In this document: one piece after another, positions 41,729-50,594 of the stretch
Position numbering within the stretch: the first letter of the stretch is position 1
Layout: each line of letters starts with the position of its first letter
Made by a program: the position numbers and the translations under genes
Notes under the pieces: generated by a model
What the model saw: the letters and a program-made list of their open reading frames with translations, nothing else
Told to the model about the DNA's origin: nothing
The model's database searches: none
Assembly: GCA_012520505.1 (NCBI GenBank)
Contig: JAAYOC010000021.1
Span: 1 to 64,000 of the forward strand
Reading direction: 5' to 3'
Length of the DNA: 64,000 nt
From: Oscillospiraceae bacterium
GTDB lineage: Bacteria > Bacillota > Clostridia > Oscillospirales > Acutalibacteraceae

Positions 41729-42528
41729 TGATTAAATATGGATTTATTGGAGCGGGGAATATGGCTACCGCTTTCGTATATTCTTTAATTAAGCAAGTTT
41801 CATCAGCCCAAATTGGCATTAGTTCAAAGCCACCTGAAGATGCAGAAAGACTTACAAAGGAAACAGGCACAATTGAATGTACAAATTTAGAAATCGCAAA
41901 AAATACGAAGTATTTAGTACTTGCGGTGAAACCACAGCATTATGATGAGGTGCTCAAAGAGATTAAGGATGAAGTTAATAAAAATAATCCAATCATCGTA
42001 ACGATGGCTGCCGGTAAAACTATTGCAAGTATCCATAAAGCTTTGGATAACGACAAAATATCTGTGATTAGAATTATGCCGAATACACCTGTAAAAATAG
42101 GTAAAGGTACAATTCTTATTGCAAGTAAGAATGTAACAAATCAGCAATTAGAGGAATATAAAACAGACCATAAGAATGCCGGTAGATTCATAGAGCTTGA
42201 CGAAGATTTAATTGATGCAGGTTCTGTTATTTCAGGTTGTGGTCCTGCCTTTGTTTTTCAATTTATGGAAGCAGAAATTAAAGCAGGAATGTCTTTAGGT
42301 CTTGATAAAGAAACGGCAACTATTTTAGCTCTTGAAACAGCAAAGGGTACAGCAACTCTTGCAATTGAAGAGGATAAAAATTTAGAAGATTTAAGGGAAT
42401 CTGTTTGCAGTAAAGGCGGTTCAACTATAGAAGGCGTAGAATCCTTTAAACAAGCAGATTTAGATGGCATTGTTAAAGAAGCTTTGACTAAATCTTTCGA
42501 AAAAACCTTGCAGTTAGGCAAGGAGTAA
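41728..42528 (+). CDS. proC: Pyrroline-5-carboxylate reductase
   Basis: Last step of proline synthesis (266 residues). Rossmann start YGFIGAGNMATAF, RIMPNTPVKIGKG in the middle, and the signature SGCGPAFVFQFMEA with SKGGSTIEGVESF in the helical domain. Ends the proBAC operon before a strong terminator. Confidence 0.96.
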   Translation: MIKYGFIGAGNMATAFVYSLIKQVSSAQIGISSKPPEDAERLTKETGTIECTNLEIAKNTKYLVLAVKPQHYDEVLKEIKDEVNKNNPIIVTMAAGKTIASIHKALDNDKISVIRIMPNTPVKIGKGTILIASKNVTNQQLEEYKTDHKNAGRFIELDEDLIDAGSVISGCGPAFVFQFMEAEIKAGMSLGLDKETATILALETAKGTATLAIEEDKNLEDLRESVCSKGGSTIEGVESFKQADLDGIVKEALTKSFEKTLQLGKE

Positions 42529-42561
42529 ACCTTTACAGAAATAGTTACAAAACTGTTACAG

Positions 42562-42590
42562 TGGGCATTTTGTTATAAAATGCCCAATTT
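42562..42590 (+). terminator. Terminator of proBAC
   Basis: TGGGCATTTT / AAAATGCCCA stem, GTTAT loop, then ATTTT. Confidence 0.88.
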
Positions 42591-42690
42591 TCTCGCCGTA
42601 AAATTTCTGTATTAGAAAAATAAAAGCCTAAATCGCACAAAAAACATTAAAAATTTGTTAAATTCACATAAAATAAATGATTAAAAATAT

Positions 42691-42720
42691 TTGACACTTT
42701 TGCAACTAATAAATTATAAT
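42691..42720 (+). promoter_or_regulatory. Promoter of the YabE-like gene
   Basis: TTGACA, 18-bp spacer, TATAAT. Confidence 0.8.
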
Positions 42721-42763
42721 ATCGCAGCAATTATAGAGGGAACTTTAACGAAGGGGACTTTGA

Positions 42764-44041
42764 ATGATTAGAACGCAAGAAGGCCGTGTATTTACCGGAG
42801 CAACAAAAAATAGAATAGTTGCGTCGTGCATACTTGTTTTTTTATGCTGTTGTACACTCATCGCTTCAGCTGCTTCTACATATACTGTAGACGTTTTAGT
42901 AGATGGAAAGATAATCACGGTTAATACGTCCGAACAAGATGTAAACATAATAATACAACAAGCTGGTGTTACACTTGGTGAGAGAGATAAGCTTGATACG
43001 AGGAATTTTAAAGTTAGCACAGATGCTGATGAAGGTAATAAAATTATAGTTCTTCGTGCAACACCAATCACTATTTTAGACGACGGTGAAGTCGTTGCGG
43101 TGGTTAAAGTTGCCGGCACAGTAAAGGATGCTCTTTTAGAAGCCGGTGTCGTTTGTCGTCCTGTGGATGAAATGAATTTTAAGGAAGCAGACCCACTTGA
43201 AAAAGACATGGTAATTGAAATTCGCCGCGCATTTTCAGTTGAAGTTTTTGCAGATGGTGAACATCAATCTGCTGATTTTTTAACAGGTACAGTTGCTGAT
43301 GTACTTATAAAGCTTAATATTACACTCGGTGAAAATGATGAAGTAAATCCAAGTCTTAATACAAAGTTAAGACCTGGCAGAGAAATTCGTGTCTATAGAG
43401 TTGAATACGAAGAACGAACAGAAACAGAAACAATTAAATTTAAAACAGTTAAAAAGGCTTCTGCCAGCATTTATAAAGGTACAAGTCAAATAGAACAAGA
43501 AGGCAAAAACGGTTCTAAGACTGTTGTATATAAAGATAAAATTGTAGACGGTAAAGTTGCAAAAGCTATAAAGGTTTCAGAAAAAATAATTGAACCTGCA
43601 GTAAATAAGATTGTACTCGAAGGTACGAAGATAAAGTTGCTTGCAACTGCAACTCCTCTTTCAAAACTTCCACTTCCTTCAAATTATGTTCTTACGGATG
43701 GGATTCCAACTGAAGCAATTGCAACGATTACAGGCGGATCAACAGCATATACAGCAGATGCAGGAAAGGGTACAGCGTCAGGAGTCCCAGCTCAATCCGG
43801 TTATGTAGCGGTTGACCCTAAAGAGATTCCATATGGAACAGAAATGTATATCGTTACATCAAACGGTAGATATATTTATGGTTATTGTATTGCTGCTGAT
43901 ACAGGAAATGTTCATAAATGGAAGAAAAAAGGAACGGTTGTAGACGTTTTCTTTGATACTAAAACAGAATGCTATCAATGGGGTAGAAAAGATGTAACCA
44001 TATACATCTTAAAATGGGGTAGCGGTAAAGTACAAAAGTAG
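42764..44041 (+). CDS. YabE-like cell wall protein (DUF348, G5, 3D domains)
   Basis: A 425-residue exported wall enzyme. A hydrophobic signal/anchor covers residues ~18-37 (IVASCILVFLCCCTLIASA). DUF348-type repeats follow (~40-215), then a G5 domain (~220-300; EERTETETIKFKTVKKASAS). A C-terminal 3D domain (~335-425) has the aspartates in YCIAADTGNVHKWKKKGTVV and DVFF. The 3D domain is related to lytic transglycosylases (MltA/Rpf-like), so it probably cuts peptidoglycan during growth or resuscitation. It has its own promoter and a shared convergent terminator. Confidence 0.9.
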   Translation: MIRTQEGRVFTGATKNRIVASCILVFLCCCTLIASAASTYTVDVLVDGKIITVNTSEQDVNIIIQQAGVTLGERDKLDTRNFKVSTDADEGNKIIVLRATPITILDDGEVVAVVKVAGTVKDALLEAGVVCRPVDEMNFKEADPLEKDMVIEIRRAFSVEVFADGEHQSADFLTGTVADVLIKLNITLGENDEVNPSLNTKLRPGREIRVYRVEYEERTETETIKFKTVKKASASIYKGTSQIEQEGKNGSKTVVYKDKIVDGKVAKAIKVSEKIIEPAVNKIVLEGTKIKLLATATPLSKLPLPSNYVLTDGIPTEAIATITGGSTAYTADAGKGTASGVPAQSGYVAVDPKEIPYGTEMYIVTSNGRYIYGYCIAADTGNVHKWKKKGTVVDVFFDTKTECYQWGRKDVTIYILKWGSGKVQK

Positions 44042-44114
44042 ATATTAGATAAAACAGATACAGCACAGATAAATACATATATATTTTTACGCATACATTT
44101 TAGAATAAAAAACA

Positions 44115-44140
44115 AAAAGCGCACCAGCGGTGCGCTTTTA
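44115..44140. terminator. Bidirectional terminator between YabE-like gene and fba
   Basis: AAAAGCGCACC / GGTGCGCTTTT stem, AGC loop, A and T runs on both sides, between convergent genes. Confidence 0.9.
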
Positions 44141-44148
44141 GTTTACTT

Positions 44149-45084
44149 TTAGATAGTATCTTTACATCCAAGAACGTTTAGAATCTTGTGTTCAACCATG
44201 TCAGCAACTGCTTGACGGGCAGGAGCAAGATATTGACGTGGGTCAAAATGACTTGGATTTTCAACTAAGTATTCTCTAATTGCAGCTGTCATTGCTAGAC
44301 GGATGTCTGAATCGATATTGATTTTACAAACTGCCATTTTTGCAGCTTGACGAAGCATTTCCTCCGGAATTCCGATTGCATCAGGTATTTGTCCGCCGTA
44401 GCTGTTAATTTTCTTTACGAATTCCTGTGGTACTGAAGATGCACCATGAAGAACGATTGGAAAACCTGGAAGACGACGAGAAATTTCTTCAAGGATATCA
44501 AATCTAAGAGCTGGTTTTTGACCCGGTTTAAATTTAAAAGCTCCGTGGCTTGTACCAATTGCAATTGCAAGAGAATCACAACCTGTCCGATTTACAAACT
44601 CTTCTACATCATTAGGGTTTGTATATGAAGAATCTTTTTCAGAAACAACAACATCATCTTCAACACCGGCAAGCATACCAAGTTCAGCTTCAACAACTAC
44701 ACCATGGTCATGAGCATATTCAACGACGCGTTTAGTAATTTCAATGTTTTCTTCAAAAGGCTTTGAAGATGCATCAATCATAACAGATGTGAAGCCACCA
44801 TCAATACAAGTTTTACAGATTTCAAAATCCGCACCATGGTCAAGGTGAAGAGCAATCGGAAGGTCAGTCTCTTTAATTGCAGCTTCAACAAGGCTCATAA
44901 GGTATTCGTGCGATGCATATTTTCTAGCACCGGCAGAAACTTGTAAAATTACAGGTGCATTACACTTTTTTGCGGCAGTAGTGATACCTTGAACAATTTC
45001 CATGTTATTTACATTAAAGGCACCAATAGCATAGCCGCCGGCATATGCTTTTTTAAACATTTCTTTAGTAGTAACTAATGGCAT
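44149..45084 (-). CDS. fba: Class II fructose-bisphosphate aldolase
   Basis: Zinc-dependent glycolytic aldolase, 311 residues. Visible: GAFNVNNMEIVQG, ALHLDHGADFEICKTCIDGG (metal His), EAELGMLAGVEDDVV, GTSHGAFKFKPGQKP and VLHGASSVPQEFV. The SD (CGGAGGAT, minus strand) and a promoter TTGACA-18-TATAAT are upstream. Monocistronic. Confidence 0.96.
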   Translation of the reverse strand: MPLVTTKEMFKKAYAGGYAIGAFNVNNMEIVQGITTAAKKCNAPVILQVSAGARKYASHEYLMSLVEAAIKETDLPIALHLDHGADFEICKTCIDGGFTSVMIDASSKPFEENIEITKRVVEYAHDHGVVVEAELGMLAGVEDDVVVSEKDSSYTNPNDVEEFVNRTGCDSLAIAIGTSHGAFKFKPGQKPALRFDILEEISRRLPGFPIVLHGASSVPQEFVKKINSYGGQIPDAIGIPEEMLRQAAKMAVCKINIDSDIRLAMTAAIREYLVENPSHFDPRQYLAPARQAVADMVEHKILNVLGCKDTI

Positions 45085-45128
45085 AGCAAAATCCTCCGAT
45101 AGATAAAAGATAAAATATTAACAAACTT

Positions 45129-45181
45129 ATTATAAGCCCAAACTTCTATCATTGTCAAAAGCTATATTTATATGTTAAAAT
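45129..45181. promoter_or_regulatory. Overlapping divergent promoters for fba and the aminotransferase
   Basis: Minus: TTGACA (45153-45158), 18 bp, TATAAT (45129-45134). Plus: TTGTCA (45152-45157), 18 bp, TAAAAT (45176-45181). The two -35 hexamers occupy the same seven bases. Confidence 0.8.
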
Positions 45182-45205
45182 ATACCATCGACGGAGGCGA
45201 CTAGA

Positions 45206-46390
45206 ATGACCGAATATATATTTTCAGATAGAATAGCAGGACTTAAACCTTCAGCGGTTCGTGAAATATTAAAATCAACATCAGATCCAAATGTAGTTTC
45301 ACTTGCGGCCGGTAATCCTGCACCGGAAGCTTTTCCAAAAGAAGAGCTTAAGACGATAGCCACAAAAATTTTTAATGAAGAACCAATTACAGCTCTCCAA
45401 TACGGAATTACTGAAGGATATGCGCCTCTTATTGAACTGCTCAAAGAATACTTAAAGAAACGCTACAATATGGGAACAGAAAACGATGAATTAATTATAA
45501 CATCAGGGGCCACTCAAATAATGGATCTTTTAACAAAAGTACTTTGTAACGAGGGCGATGTAGTAGCTTGTGAGAATCCATCTTTTATAGGGTCTCTGAA
45601 TTGTTTTCGTTCCTATAACTGCAAGCTTCTTGGCATAGATATAGAGGAAGATGGAATAAATGTAGAGCAATTTGAAGAAAAAATTAAGGACTGTAAAGTA
45701 AAATTCCTTTACACAATACCGAATTTTCAAAATCCAAGTGGTGTTACGCTGTCTGTAGAGAAACGACAAAAAGTCTATGAACTTGCGAAAAAGTATGATT
45801 TTTTAGTACTTGAAGATAATCCATATGGTGACCTTAGAGTAGAAGGTGAAGACCTTCCAACAATTAAATCGCTCGATACGGAAGGCAGAGTAATTTATGC
45901 CGGTACTTTTTCGAAACTTATTGCTCCGGGAATTAGAGTCGGTTATGTTCTAGCTCCAAAGGCACTTATATCTAAGATGACTGTCGGCAAACAAACAGAG
46001 GATGTACATACTCCAATGTTTAATCAACTTCTTGTATACCACTTTATGAAAGATTATGATATTGATGAGCATATAAATAAAATGAGCCAAATTTACAAAA
46101 AAAAGAGGGATTTAATGCTCAGTCTTATAGATGCACATCTTGGAGATAAAGTAACATATGTTAAACCCGAAGGCGGAATGTTTGTCTGGTGTAAACTTTG
46201 TAACGATATAGATATGCTCACATTCTGTAAAGAAGCTGTAAACAGAAAGGTTGCTGTTGTTCCCGGTACTGCTTTTCTTACAGATGAAAATGAAAAAACA
46301 AATTATATACGCTTAAATTTTTCAACACCAACCGATGATGATATGAAAAAAGGCATTAAAATATTAGGAGACATTGCAAATGGCAGATAA
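45206..46390 (+). CDS. PLP-dependent aminotransferase (class I/II, LysN/aminoadipate type)
   Basis: A 394-residue fold-type I aminotransferase: SLAAGNPAPEAFPKEELK near the start, LQYGITEGYAPL, TSGATQIMDLL, IPNFQNPSGVTLS, and the PLP lysine in AGTFSKLIAPGIRVGYVLAP. It lacks the N-terminal GntR domain of MocR proteins. Substrate is unclear: 2-aminoadipate, aromatic or branched-chain donors are possible. It overlaps trpS by 11 bases, which makes an aromatic or tryptophan link attractive but unproven. Confidence 0.88.
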   Translation: MTEYIFSDRIAGLKPSAVREILKSTSDPNVVSLAAGNPAPEAFPKEELKTIATKIFNEEPITALQYGITEGYAPLIELLKEYLKKRYNMGTENDELIITSGATQIMDLLTKVLCNEGDVVACENPSFIGSLNCFRSYNCKLLGIDIEEDGINVEQFEEKIKDCKVKFLYTIPNFQNPSGVTLSVEKRQKVYELAKKYDFLVLEDNPYGDLRVEGEDLPTIKSLDTEGRVIYAGTFSKLIAPGIRVGYVLAPKALISKMTVGKQTEDVHTPMFNQLLVYHFMKDYDIDEHINKMSQIYKKKRDLMLSLIDAHLGDKVTYVKPEGGMFVWCKLCNDIDMLTFCKEAVNRKVAVVPGTAFLTDENEKTNYIRLNFSTPTDDDMKKGIKILGDIANGR

Positions 46391-47405
46391 AATCGCAGCT
46401 AACAATGAAAAAAAACAAAAGGTTCTAAGTTTAATTCAACCAAGTGGAACACCAACTCTTGGTAATTATCTTGGAGCACTTAAGAATTGGAAAGATATTG
46501 CAGAGCAATATGACTGTGCTTTTGGTGTAGCGGATTTACATTCAATTACTGTGCGCCAAGAACCGGCAAAACTTAGAGAACAAGTGCGCAACATGTATGC
46601 TCTTCTTTTGGCAATTAATCTTGACCCTGAAAAGAATATTATTTTTATACAAAGTCAAGTTCCTACACATGCACAATTAGCATGGATTCTTAATTGCTAT
46701 ACACAGTTTGGTGAAATGTCGAGAATGACTCAATTTAAAGATAAGTCAAAAACTCATACAGACAATATTAATGTAGGCCTTTTTGCGTATCCTGCTCTCA
46801 TGGCTGCAGACATTTTGCTTTACCAAGCAAATTTTGTACCGGTCGGAGCAGACCAAAAGCAACATCTTGAAATAACAAGAGATATTGCTGAGAGGTTTAA
46901 CGGTCTTTACGGTCCAACATTTGTTGTTCCGGAACCACTGATTATGGAAACCGGTGGAAAAATTATGTCTCTTCAAGAGCCGACAAAGAAAATGTCGAAG
47001 TCGGACTCTAATCCTAAATCGTTTATATCTATGCTTGATAAGCCGGATATGGTAATGCGAAAATTTAAGAGTGCTGTAACTGACTCAGATGCGAAGGTAG
47101 AATTTAAAAAAGGTAAAGACGGTGTAAATAACCTTATGGGCATCTACTCCTGTTGTACAGGTAAAACATATGATGAGATTACAGCAGAGTTTGAAGGTAA
47201 AGGTTATGGCGACTTTAAAGTTGCAGTAGCAGAATCTGTAATAGAAGAACTACGTCCGGTTCAAGAAAGCTTTGAAAAAATTATAAAAGAGAGAGCATAT
47301 CTTGAAGATTGTATGAAGAATGGTGCAGAAATTGCAACAAAAATCTCACAGCGCACTCTTGATAAAGTGATGAAGAAGATAGGTTTTTATCAATTTAAGG
47401 GTTGA
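46380..47405 (+). CDS. trpS: Tryptophanyl-tRNA synthetase
   Basis: Class I synthetase, 341 residues from the ATG at 46380 (SD AGGAG, nine-base spacing; the track start is two codons earlier). HIGH-type motif in PSGTPTLGNYLGAL, GLFAYPALMAADILLYQA, VGADQKQHLEITRDIAERFN, and KKMSKSDSN. The mgtE promoter overlaps its stop codon. Confidence 0.96.
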   Translation: MADKIAANNEKKQKVLSLIQPSGTPTLGNYLGALKNWKDIAEQYDCAFGVADLHSITVRQEPAKLREQVRNMYALLLAINLDPEKNIIFIQSQVPTHAQLAWILNCYTQFGEMSRMTQFKDKSKTHTDNINVGLFAYPALMAADILLYQANFVPVGADQKQHLEITRDIAERFNGLYGPTFVVPEPLIMETGGKIMSLQEPTKKMSKSDSNPKSFISMLDKPDMVMRKFKSAVTDSDAKVEFKKGKDGVNNLMGIYSCCTGKTYDEITAEFEGKGYGDFKVAVAESVIEELRPVQESFEKIIKERAYLEDCMKNGAEIATKISQRTLDKVMKKIGFYQFKG

Positions 47406-47429
47406 CAATATTGAAAAAAAGACTAAAAT
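47402..47429 (+). promoter_or_regulatory. Promoter of the mgtE leader transcript
   Basis: TTGACA, 16-bp spacer, TAAAAT; begins inside the trpS stop. Confidence 0.75.
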
Positions 47430-47454
47430 CATAAAGGTAGTTTATTAGGAAAGG

Positions 47455-47612
47455 AGCCCACATTATGGATTGTGACGGGACATATCGAAGTACAATGACT
47501 AAATTTATCAACACATATGAGTGGGCTGCTTTTTGATTGATTTTTGAAGTTAGCCCTTAAGGGTTACGTGAATAAAATGTAGACCTTCTTGCTCGTATGT
47601 GAGTAAGGAGGT
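47455..47612 (+). promoter_or_regulatory. mgtE leader with two alternative hairpins
   Basis: Element 1: AGCCCAC...GTGGGCTGCTTTTT (47455-47534), enclosing the leader ORF. Element 2: a 12-bp stem ACCTTCTTGCTC (47583-47594) / GAGTAAGGAGGT (47601-47612) that sequesters the mgtE SD AAGGAGG and is followed by TTTATT. I looked for an M-box and did not find its conserved sequence. Confidence 0.65.
47465..47536 (+). CDS. 23-residue leader peptide ORF upstream of mgtE
   Basis: ATG with an excellent SD (AAAGGAG, nine bases upstream) opens a 23-codon frame starting MDCDGTYRSTM and ending EWAAF. Its SD region (AGCCCAC, 47455-47461) can pair with GTGGGCT at its end (47521-47527), which is followed by GCTTTTT like a terminator. 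Translation of the peptide would decide which structure forms. It may work like the MgtL-type leader peptides that sense Mg2+ through ribosome stability, although the sequence is unrelated. The acidic start MDCD is compatible with that idea. Confidence 0.6.
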   Translation: MDCDGTYRSTMTKFINTYEWAAF

Positions 47613-47618
47613 TTTATT

Positions 47619-48971
47619 ATGCATGTAATTGATTATGATGTTCTCAATGGGTATGTTGATGAAAAAAACTTTTCAATGCTTAGAACTGAACTCATTGGAC
47701 TTAATAAAGTAGATATAGCAGAGTTTCTTGGAAAACTTGAAAGAGATATAATGATTAGAGTTTTCCGAATTTTACCAAAAGATATTTCTGCAGAAGTGTT
47801 TTCTCATCTTGAATCTGAGGATCAGGGAGATATAATTTCTTCTATCACAGATACCGAAATTAAAAAATTAATTGATGACCTTTTCCTTGACGATATGGTC
47901 GATTTAGTTGAAGAAGTTCCTGCGAATTTAGTTACAAGAATTCTAAGAAACGCTACTCCGGAAACCAGAAAACTTATCAATACATACCTTAGCTATCCGG
48001 AAGAATCCGCCGGTAGCATTATGACAAATGAAATGGTTGAGCTTCATGACAGACTTACTGTTAAAGAAGCAATTAACCATATTAGAAAAACGGGTATTGA
48101 TAAAGAAACAATTTATACTTGTTATTGTATTGACAACGGTAGACATCTAATTGGTACAGTTGATTTTGCTGATCTTGTTTTCAATAAAAGTGATGCATTA
48201 ATCCGAGATATCATGGATGAAGATAAGCAGCTTGTTTATGTAAATACTCTTGATGACCAGGAAAAAGTTGCAGATATTGCAAAGAAATATGACTTGCTTG
48301 CGGTACCGGTTGTAGATAACGAAAAAAGACTCGTTGGTATGGTAACCATCGACGACATCATTGATATTATTGAAGAAGAGACCACTGAGGACTTCGAGAA
48401 GATGGCTGCTCTTTTGCCATCAGAAGACGTATATTTAAAAACTCCTGTACATATTCTTGTTAAGAATAGGATAGGATGGCTTTTAATTCTTATGATTTCA
48501 GCAACGCTCACAGGTTTTATTATCCAATCTTTTGAGGATATGTTAGCTGTTATAACAGGTCTCACTGCTGCAATACCAATCATTACCGGTACAGGTGGTA
48601 ATGCGGGTAACCAGAGTTCTACTTTAGCAATTCGTTCTCTTGCTCTTGGTGAGATTGAACTTAAAGATTGGTTTAAAGTTCTCTTTAAAGAGATTAGAGT
48701 TGCAGTAGCTTGCGGCGCAATTTTAGGAATTGTAAATTTTGCCCGAATGCAGATTATGGGAAGTGCAGGCTCAATGTTAGTTTATTTGACAGTGTCCCTT
48801 GCAATGTTCTTTGCAGTTGTAATGGCAAAGATGATTGGTTGTCTTCTTCCTATGCTTGCAAAGCTTGTAAAGATAGACCCGGCAGTAATCGCAGGACCGG
48901 TAATTTCAACATTAGTAGACTCTTTGAGTTTGCTTGTGTATTTTGTAATTGCAAGAGCGTTTTTGATTTAA
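47619..48971 (+). CDS. mgtE: Magnesium transporter MgtE
   Basis: Mg2+ channel of 450 residues. N-terminal MgtE_N helical domain (~30-130, with LGKLERDIMIRVFRIL and LVEEVPANLVTRILRNATPE), two CBS domains (~130-250, LVGMVTIDDIIDIIEEETTE), then the five-helix MgtE pore domain (~285-450, with TGTGGNAGNQSSTLAIRSLA). Under the unusual leader described above. A terminator overlaps its stop. Confidence 0.96.
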   Translation: MHVIDYDVLNGYVDEKNFSMLRTELIGLNKVDIAEFLGKLERDIMIRVFRILPKDISAEVFSHLESEDQGDIISSITDTEIKKLIDDLFLDDMVDLVEEVPANLVTRILRNATPETRKLINTYLSYPEESAGSIMTNEMVELHDRLTVKEAINHIRKTGIDKETIYTCYCIDNGRHLIGTVDFADLVFNKSDALIRDIMDEDKQLVYVNTLDDQEKVADIAKKYDLLAVPVVDNEKRLVGMVTIDDIIDIIEEETTEDFEKMAALLPSEDVYLKTPVHILVKNRIGWLLILMISATLTGFIIQSFEDMLAVITGLTAAIPIITGTGGNAGNQSSTLAIRSLALGEIELKDWFKVLFKEIRVAVACGAILGIVNFARMQIMGSAGSMLVYLTVSLAMFFAVVMAKMIGCLLPMLAKLVKIDPAVIAGPVISTLVDSLSLLVYFVIARAFLI

Positions 48972-48987
48972 AAAACGCTCTTTTTTT
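48953..48987 (+). terminator. Terminator overlapping the mgtE stop
   Basis: AAGAGCGTTTTT / AAAAACGCTCTT stem, T run. Confidence 0.9.
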
Positions 48988-49015
48988 ATGCCTTATTCTG
49001 AGCAATAAAACATTC

Positions 49016-49045
49016 TTGCACTTTACTATGGTAATATGATAAAAT
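49016..49045 (+). promoter_or_regulatory. Promoter of the amino-acid ABC transporter operon
   Basis: TTGCAC, 18-bp spacer, TAAAAT. Confidence 0.6.
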
Positions 49046-49102
49046 GTAAAAAGCTCGTGTGCACATAAGCGTGTATATAAAATATAAAGAGGAGATATAA
49101 TA

Positions 49103-49894
49103 ATGAAAAGAATAATCGCATTAACACTTGCTCTTGTAATGCTTCTTGCTTTCACAGCTTGTGCAAAGAAAGACCAAAAAGAGCAGACAGACTTTGAGTA
49201 TGTAAAATCAAAAGGAAAATTAGTTGTAGGTATTACAGATTTTAAACCAATGGACTATAAAGACGAAAAGGGCGAATGGATAGGCTTTGACGCGGATATG
49301 GCTAAGGAGTTTGCTAAATCGCTTGGCGTAGAAGTTGAATTCGTACAGATTGACTGGGGTAAGAAGGCTTTTGAACTTGACGCAAAGGCAATTGACTGCG
49401 TATGGAACGGTATGACTCTTACAGATGAAGTTAAAGCTTCTATGTCTACATCAAACCCATATTGCAACAACCAGCAGGTTATTATTGTTAAGAAGGACAA
49501 GGCTGCAAACTATAAGTCAGTTGCAGATTGTAAGGACCTTCAGTTCGCAGTAGAGACAGGTTCAGCCGGCGCTAAGCAGGCAGTTGCAAATAATTTCAAG
49601 GCAACAGAAGTTCTAGACCAGGCAAAAGCACTTTCAGAGGTTAAGTCAGGAGCAGCTGATGCAGCAATTATCGACTCACTCATGGCAGCAGCTATGGTAG
49701 GTGAAGGTACAGGTTATTCGGATCTTACATACATTCTTCCACTCAACGATGAACTTTACGGAGTAGGTTTCAGAAAGGGTTCAGACCTCACAGAAAAACT
49801 CAACCAGTTTTTGAAAGACACATACAAAAGCGGAAAAATGCAGGAAATTGCTAAAAAATATGGAACAGAGGCTGCTCTCGTAGAGCAGAAGTAA
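49103..49894 (+). CDS. Amino acid ABC transporter substrate-binding lipoprotein
   Basis: A 263-residue SBP_bac_3 protein. Lipoprotein signal with lipobox FTAC near residue 21. Core motifs: KGKLVVGITDFKPMDYKDEK, GFDADMAKEFAKSLGVEVEF, the VWNGMTLTDEVKAS loop, and AVETGSAGAKQA. It is likely to bind a polar amino acid; which one cannot be read. First gene of a tight three-gene operon (SD GAGGAG); the permease ATG directly follows its stop. Confidence 0.93.
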   Translation: MKRIIALTLALVMLLAFTACAKKDQKEQTDFEYVKSKGKLVVGITDFKPMDYKDEKGEWIGFDADMAKEFAKSLGVEVEFVQIDWGKKAFELDAKAIDCVWNGMTLTDEVKASMSTSNPYCNNQQVIIVKKDKAANYKSVADCKDLQFAVETGSAGAKQAVANNFKATEVLDQAKALSEVKSGAADAAIIDSLMAAAMVGEGTGYSDLTYILPLNDELYGVGFRKGSDLTEKLNQFLKDTYKSGKMQEIAKKYGTEAALVEQK

Positions 49895-50584
49895 ATGGAA
49901 ACTTTTTTAGAACAGTTACCAATAGTTGTAGGGTCACTCAATGTTGGGTTTTTACAGACTCTCAAGCTTTTTGTTGTAACCCTTCTTGGCTCCTTACCTT
50001 TGGGGCTAATCATTGCTCTCGGCTCAATGACAAAGTTCAAGCCGATACAAATCTTAACAAAATCAGTAGTTTGGGTCATTAGAGGCACTCCTCTAATGAT
50101 TCAACTTCTCATTATCTATTACATGCCCGGTCTCGCTTTTAACAACCATTTTTGGGGTAGTGGCGAGGACGGACGTTTCCTTGCAGCAGCCGTAGCGTTT
50201 ATATTTAACTACGCATGTTATTTGTCGGAAATTTATAGAGGCGGACTTCAAGGAATCCCTGTTGGTCAAGACGAAGCAGGTGTTGTTCTCGGAATGACTA
50301 AATCGCAGATATTTTTTAAAGTGAAACTTCTTCAAATGATAAAACGAATAGTACCACCGGTTTCCAATGAAATAATCACACTCGTAAAAGATACGGCTTT
50401 AGCTCGTATGATAGCTCTCCAAGAAATAATTTGGGCGGGAGAAGCATTCCTTAAAGGCTCACATGGCATTGCCGGTGCAATCTGGCCACTTTTCTTTGCA
50501 GCTCTATATTACTTAGTGTTTACAGGTGTCCTCACTGTCCTTCTTGGAAAACTTGAAAAGAAGCTAGACTTCTTTAAAATTTGA
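49895..50584 (+). CDS. Amino acid ABC transporter permease
   Basis: A 229-residue HisM/GlnP-type permease with about five TM helices. It has the family segments VGFLQTLKLFVVTLLGSLPL, VWVIRGTPLMIQLLI, and the EAA loop EIYRGGLQGIPVGQDEAGVV LGMT. Translated by coupling at the SBP stop. Forms the membrane pore, probably as a homodimer since only one permease gene is present. Confidence 0.94.
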   Translation: METFLEQLPIVVGSLNVGFLQTLKLFVVTLLGSLPLGLIIALGSMTKFKPIQILTKSVVWVIRGTPLMIQLLIIYYMPGLAFNNHFWGSGEDGRFLAAAVAFIFNYACYLSEIYRGGLQGIPVGQDEAGVVLGMTKSQIFFKVKLLQMIKRIVPPVSNEIITLVKDTALARMIALQEIIWAGEAFLKGSHGIAGAIWPLFFAALYYLVFTGVLTVLLGKLEKKLDFFKI

Positions 50585-50594
50585 GGTGATGGAT

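Noticed and set aside
47430-47600. M-box (ykoK) riboswitch before mgtE
   Set aside because: The conserved M-box segments were looked for and are not present; the leader is organised around a short ORF instead.
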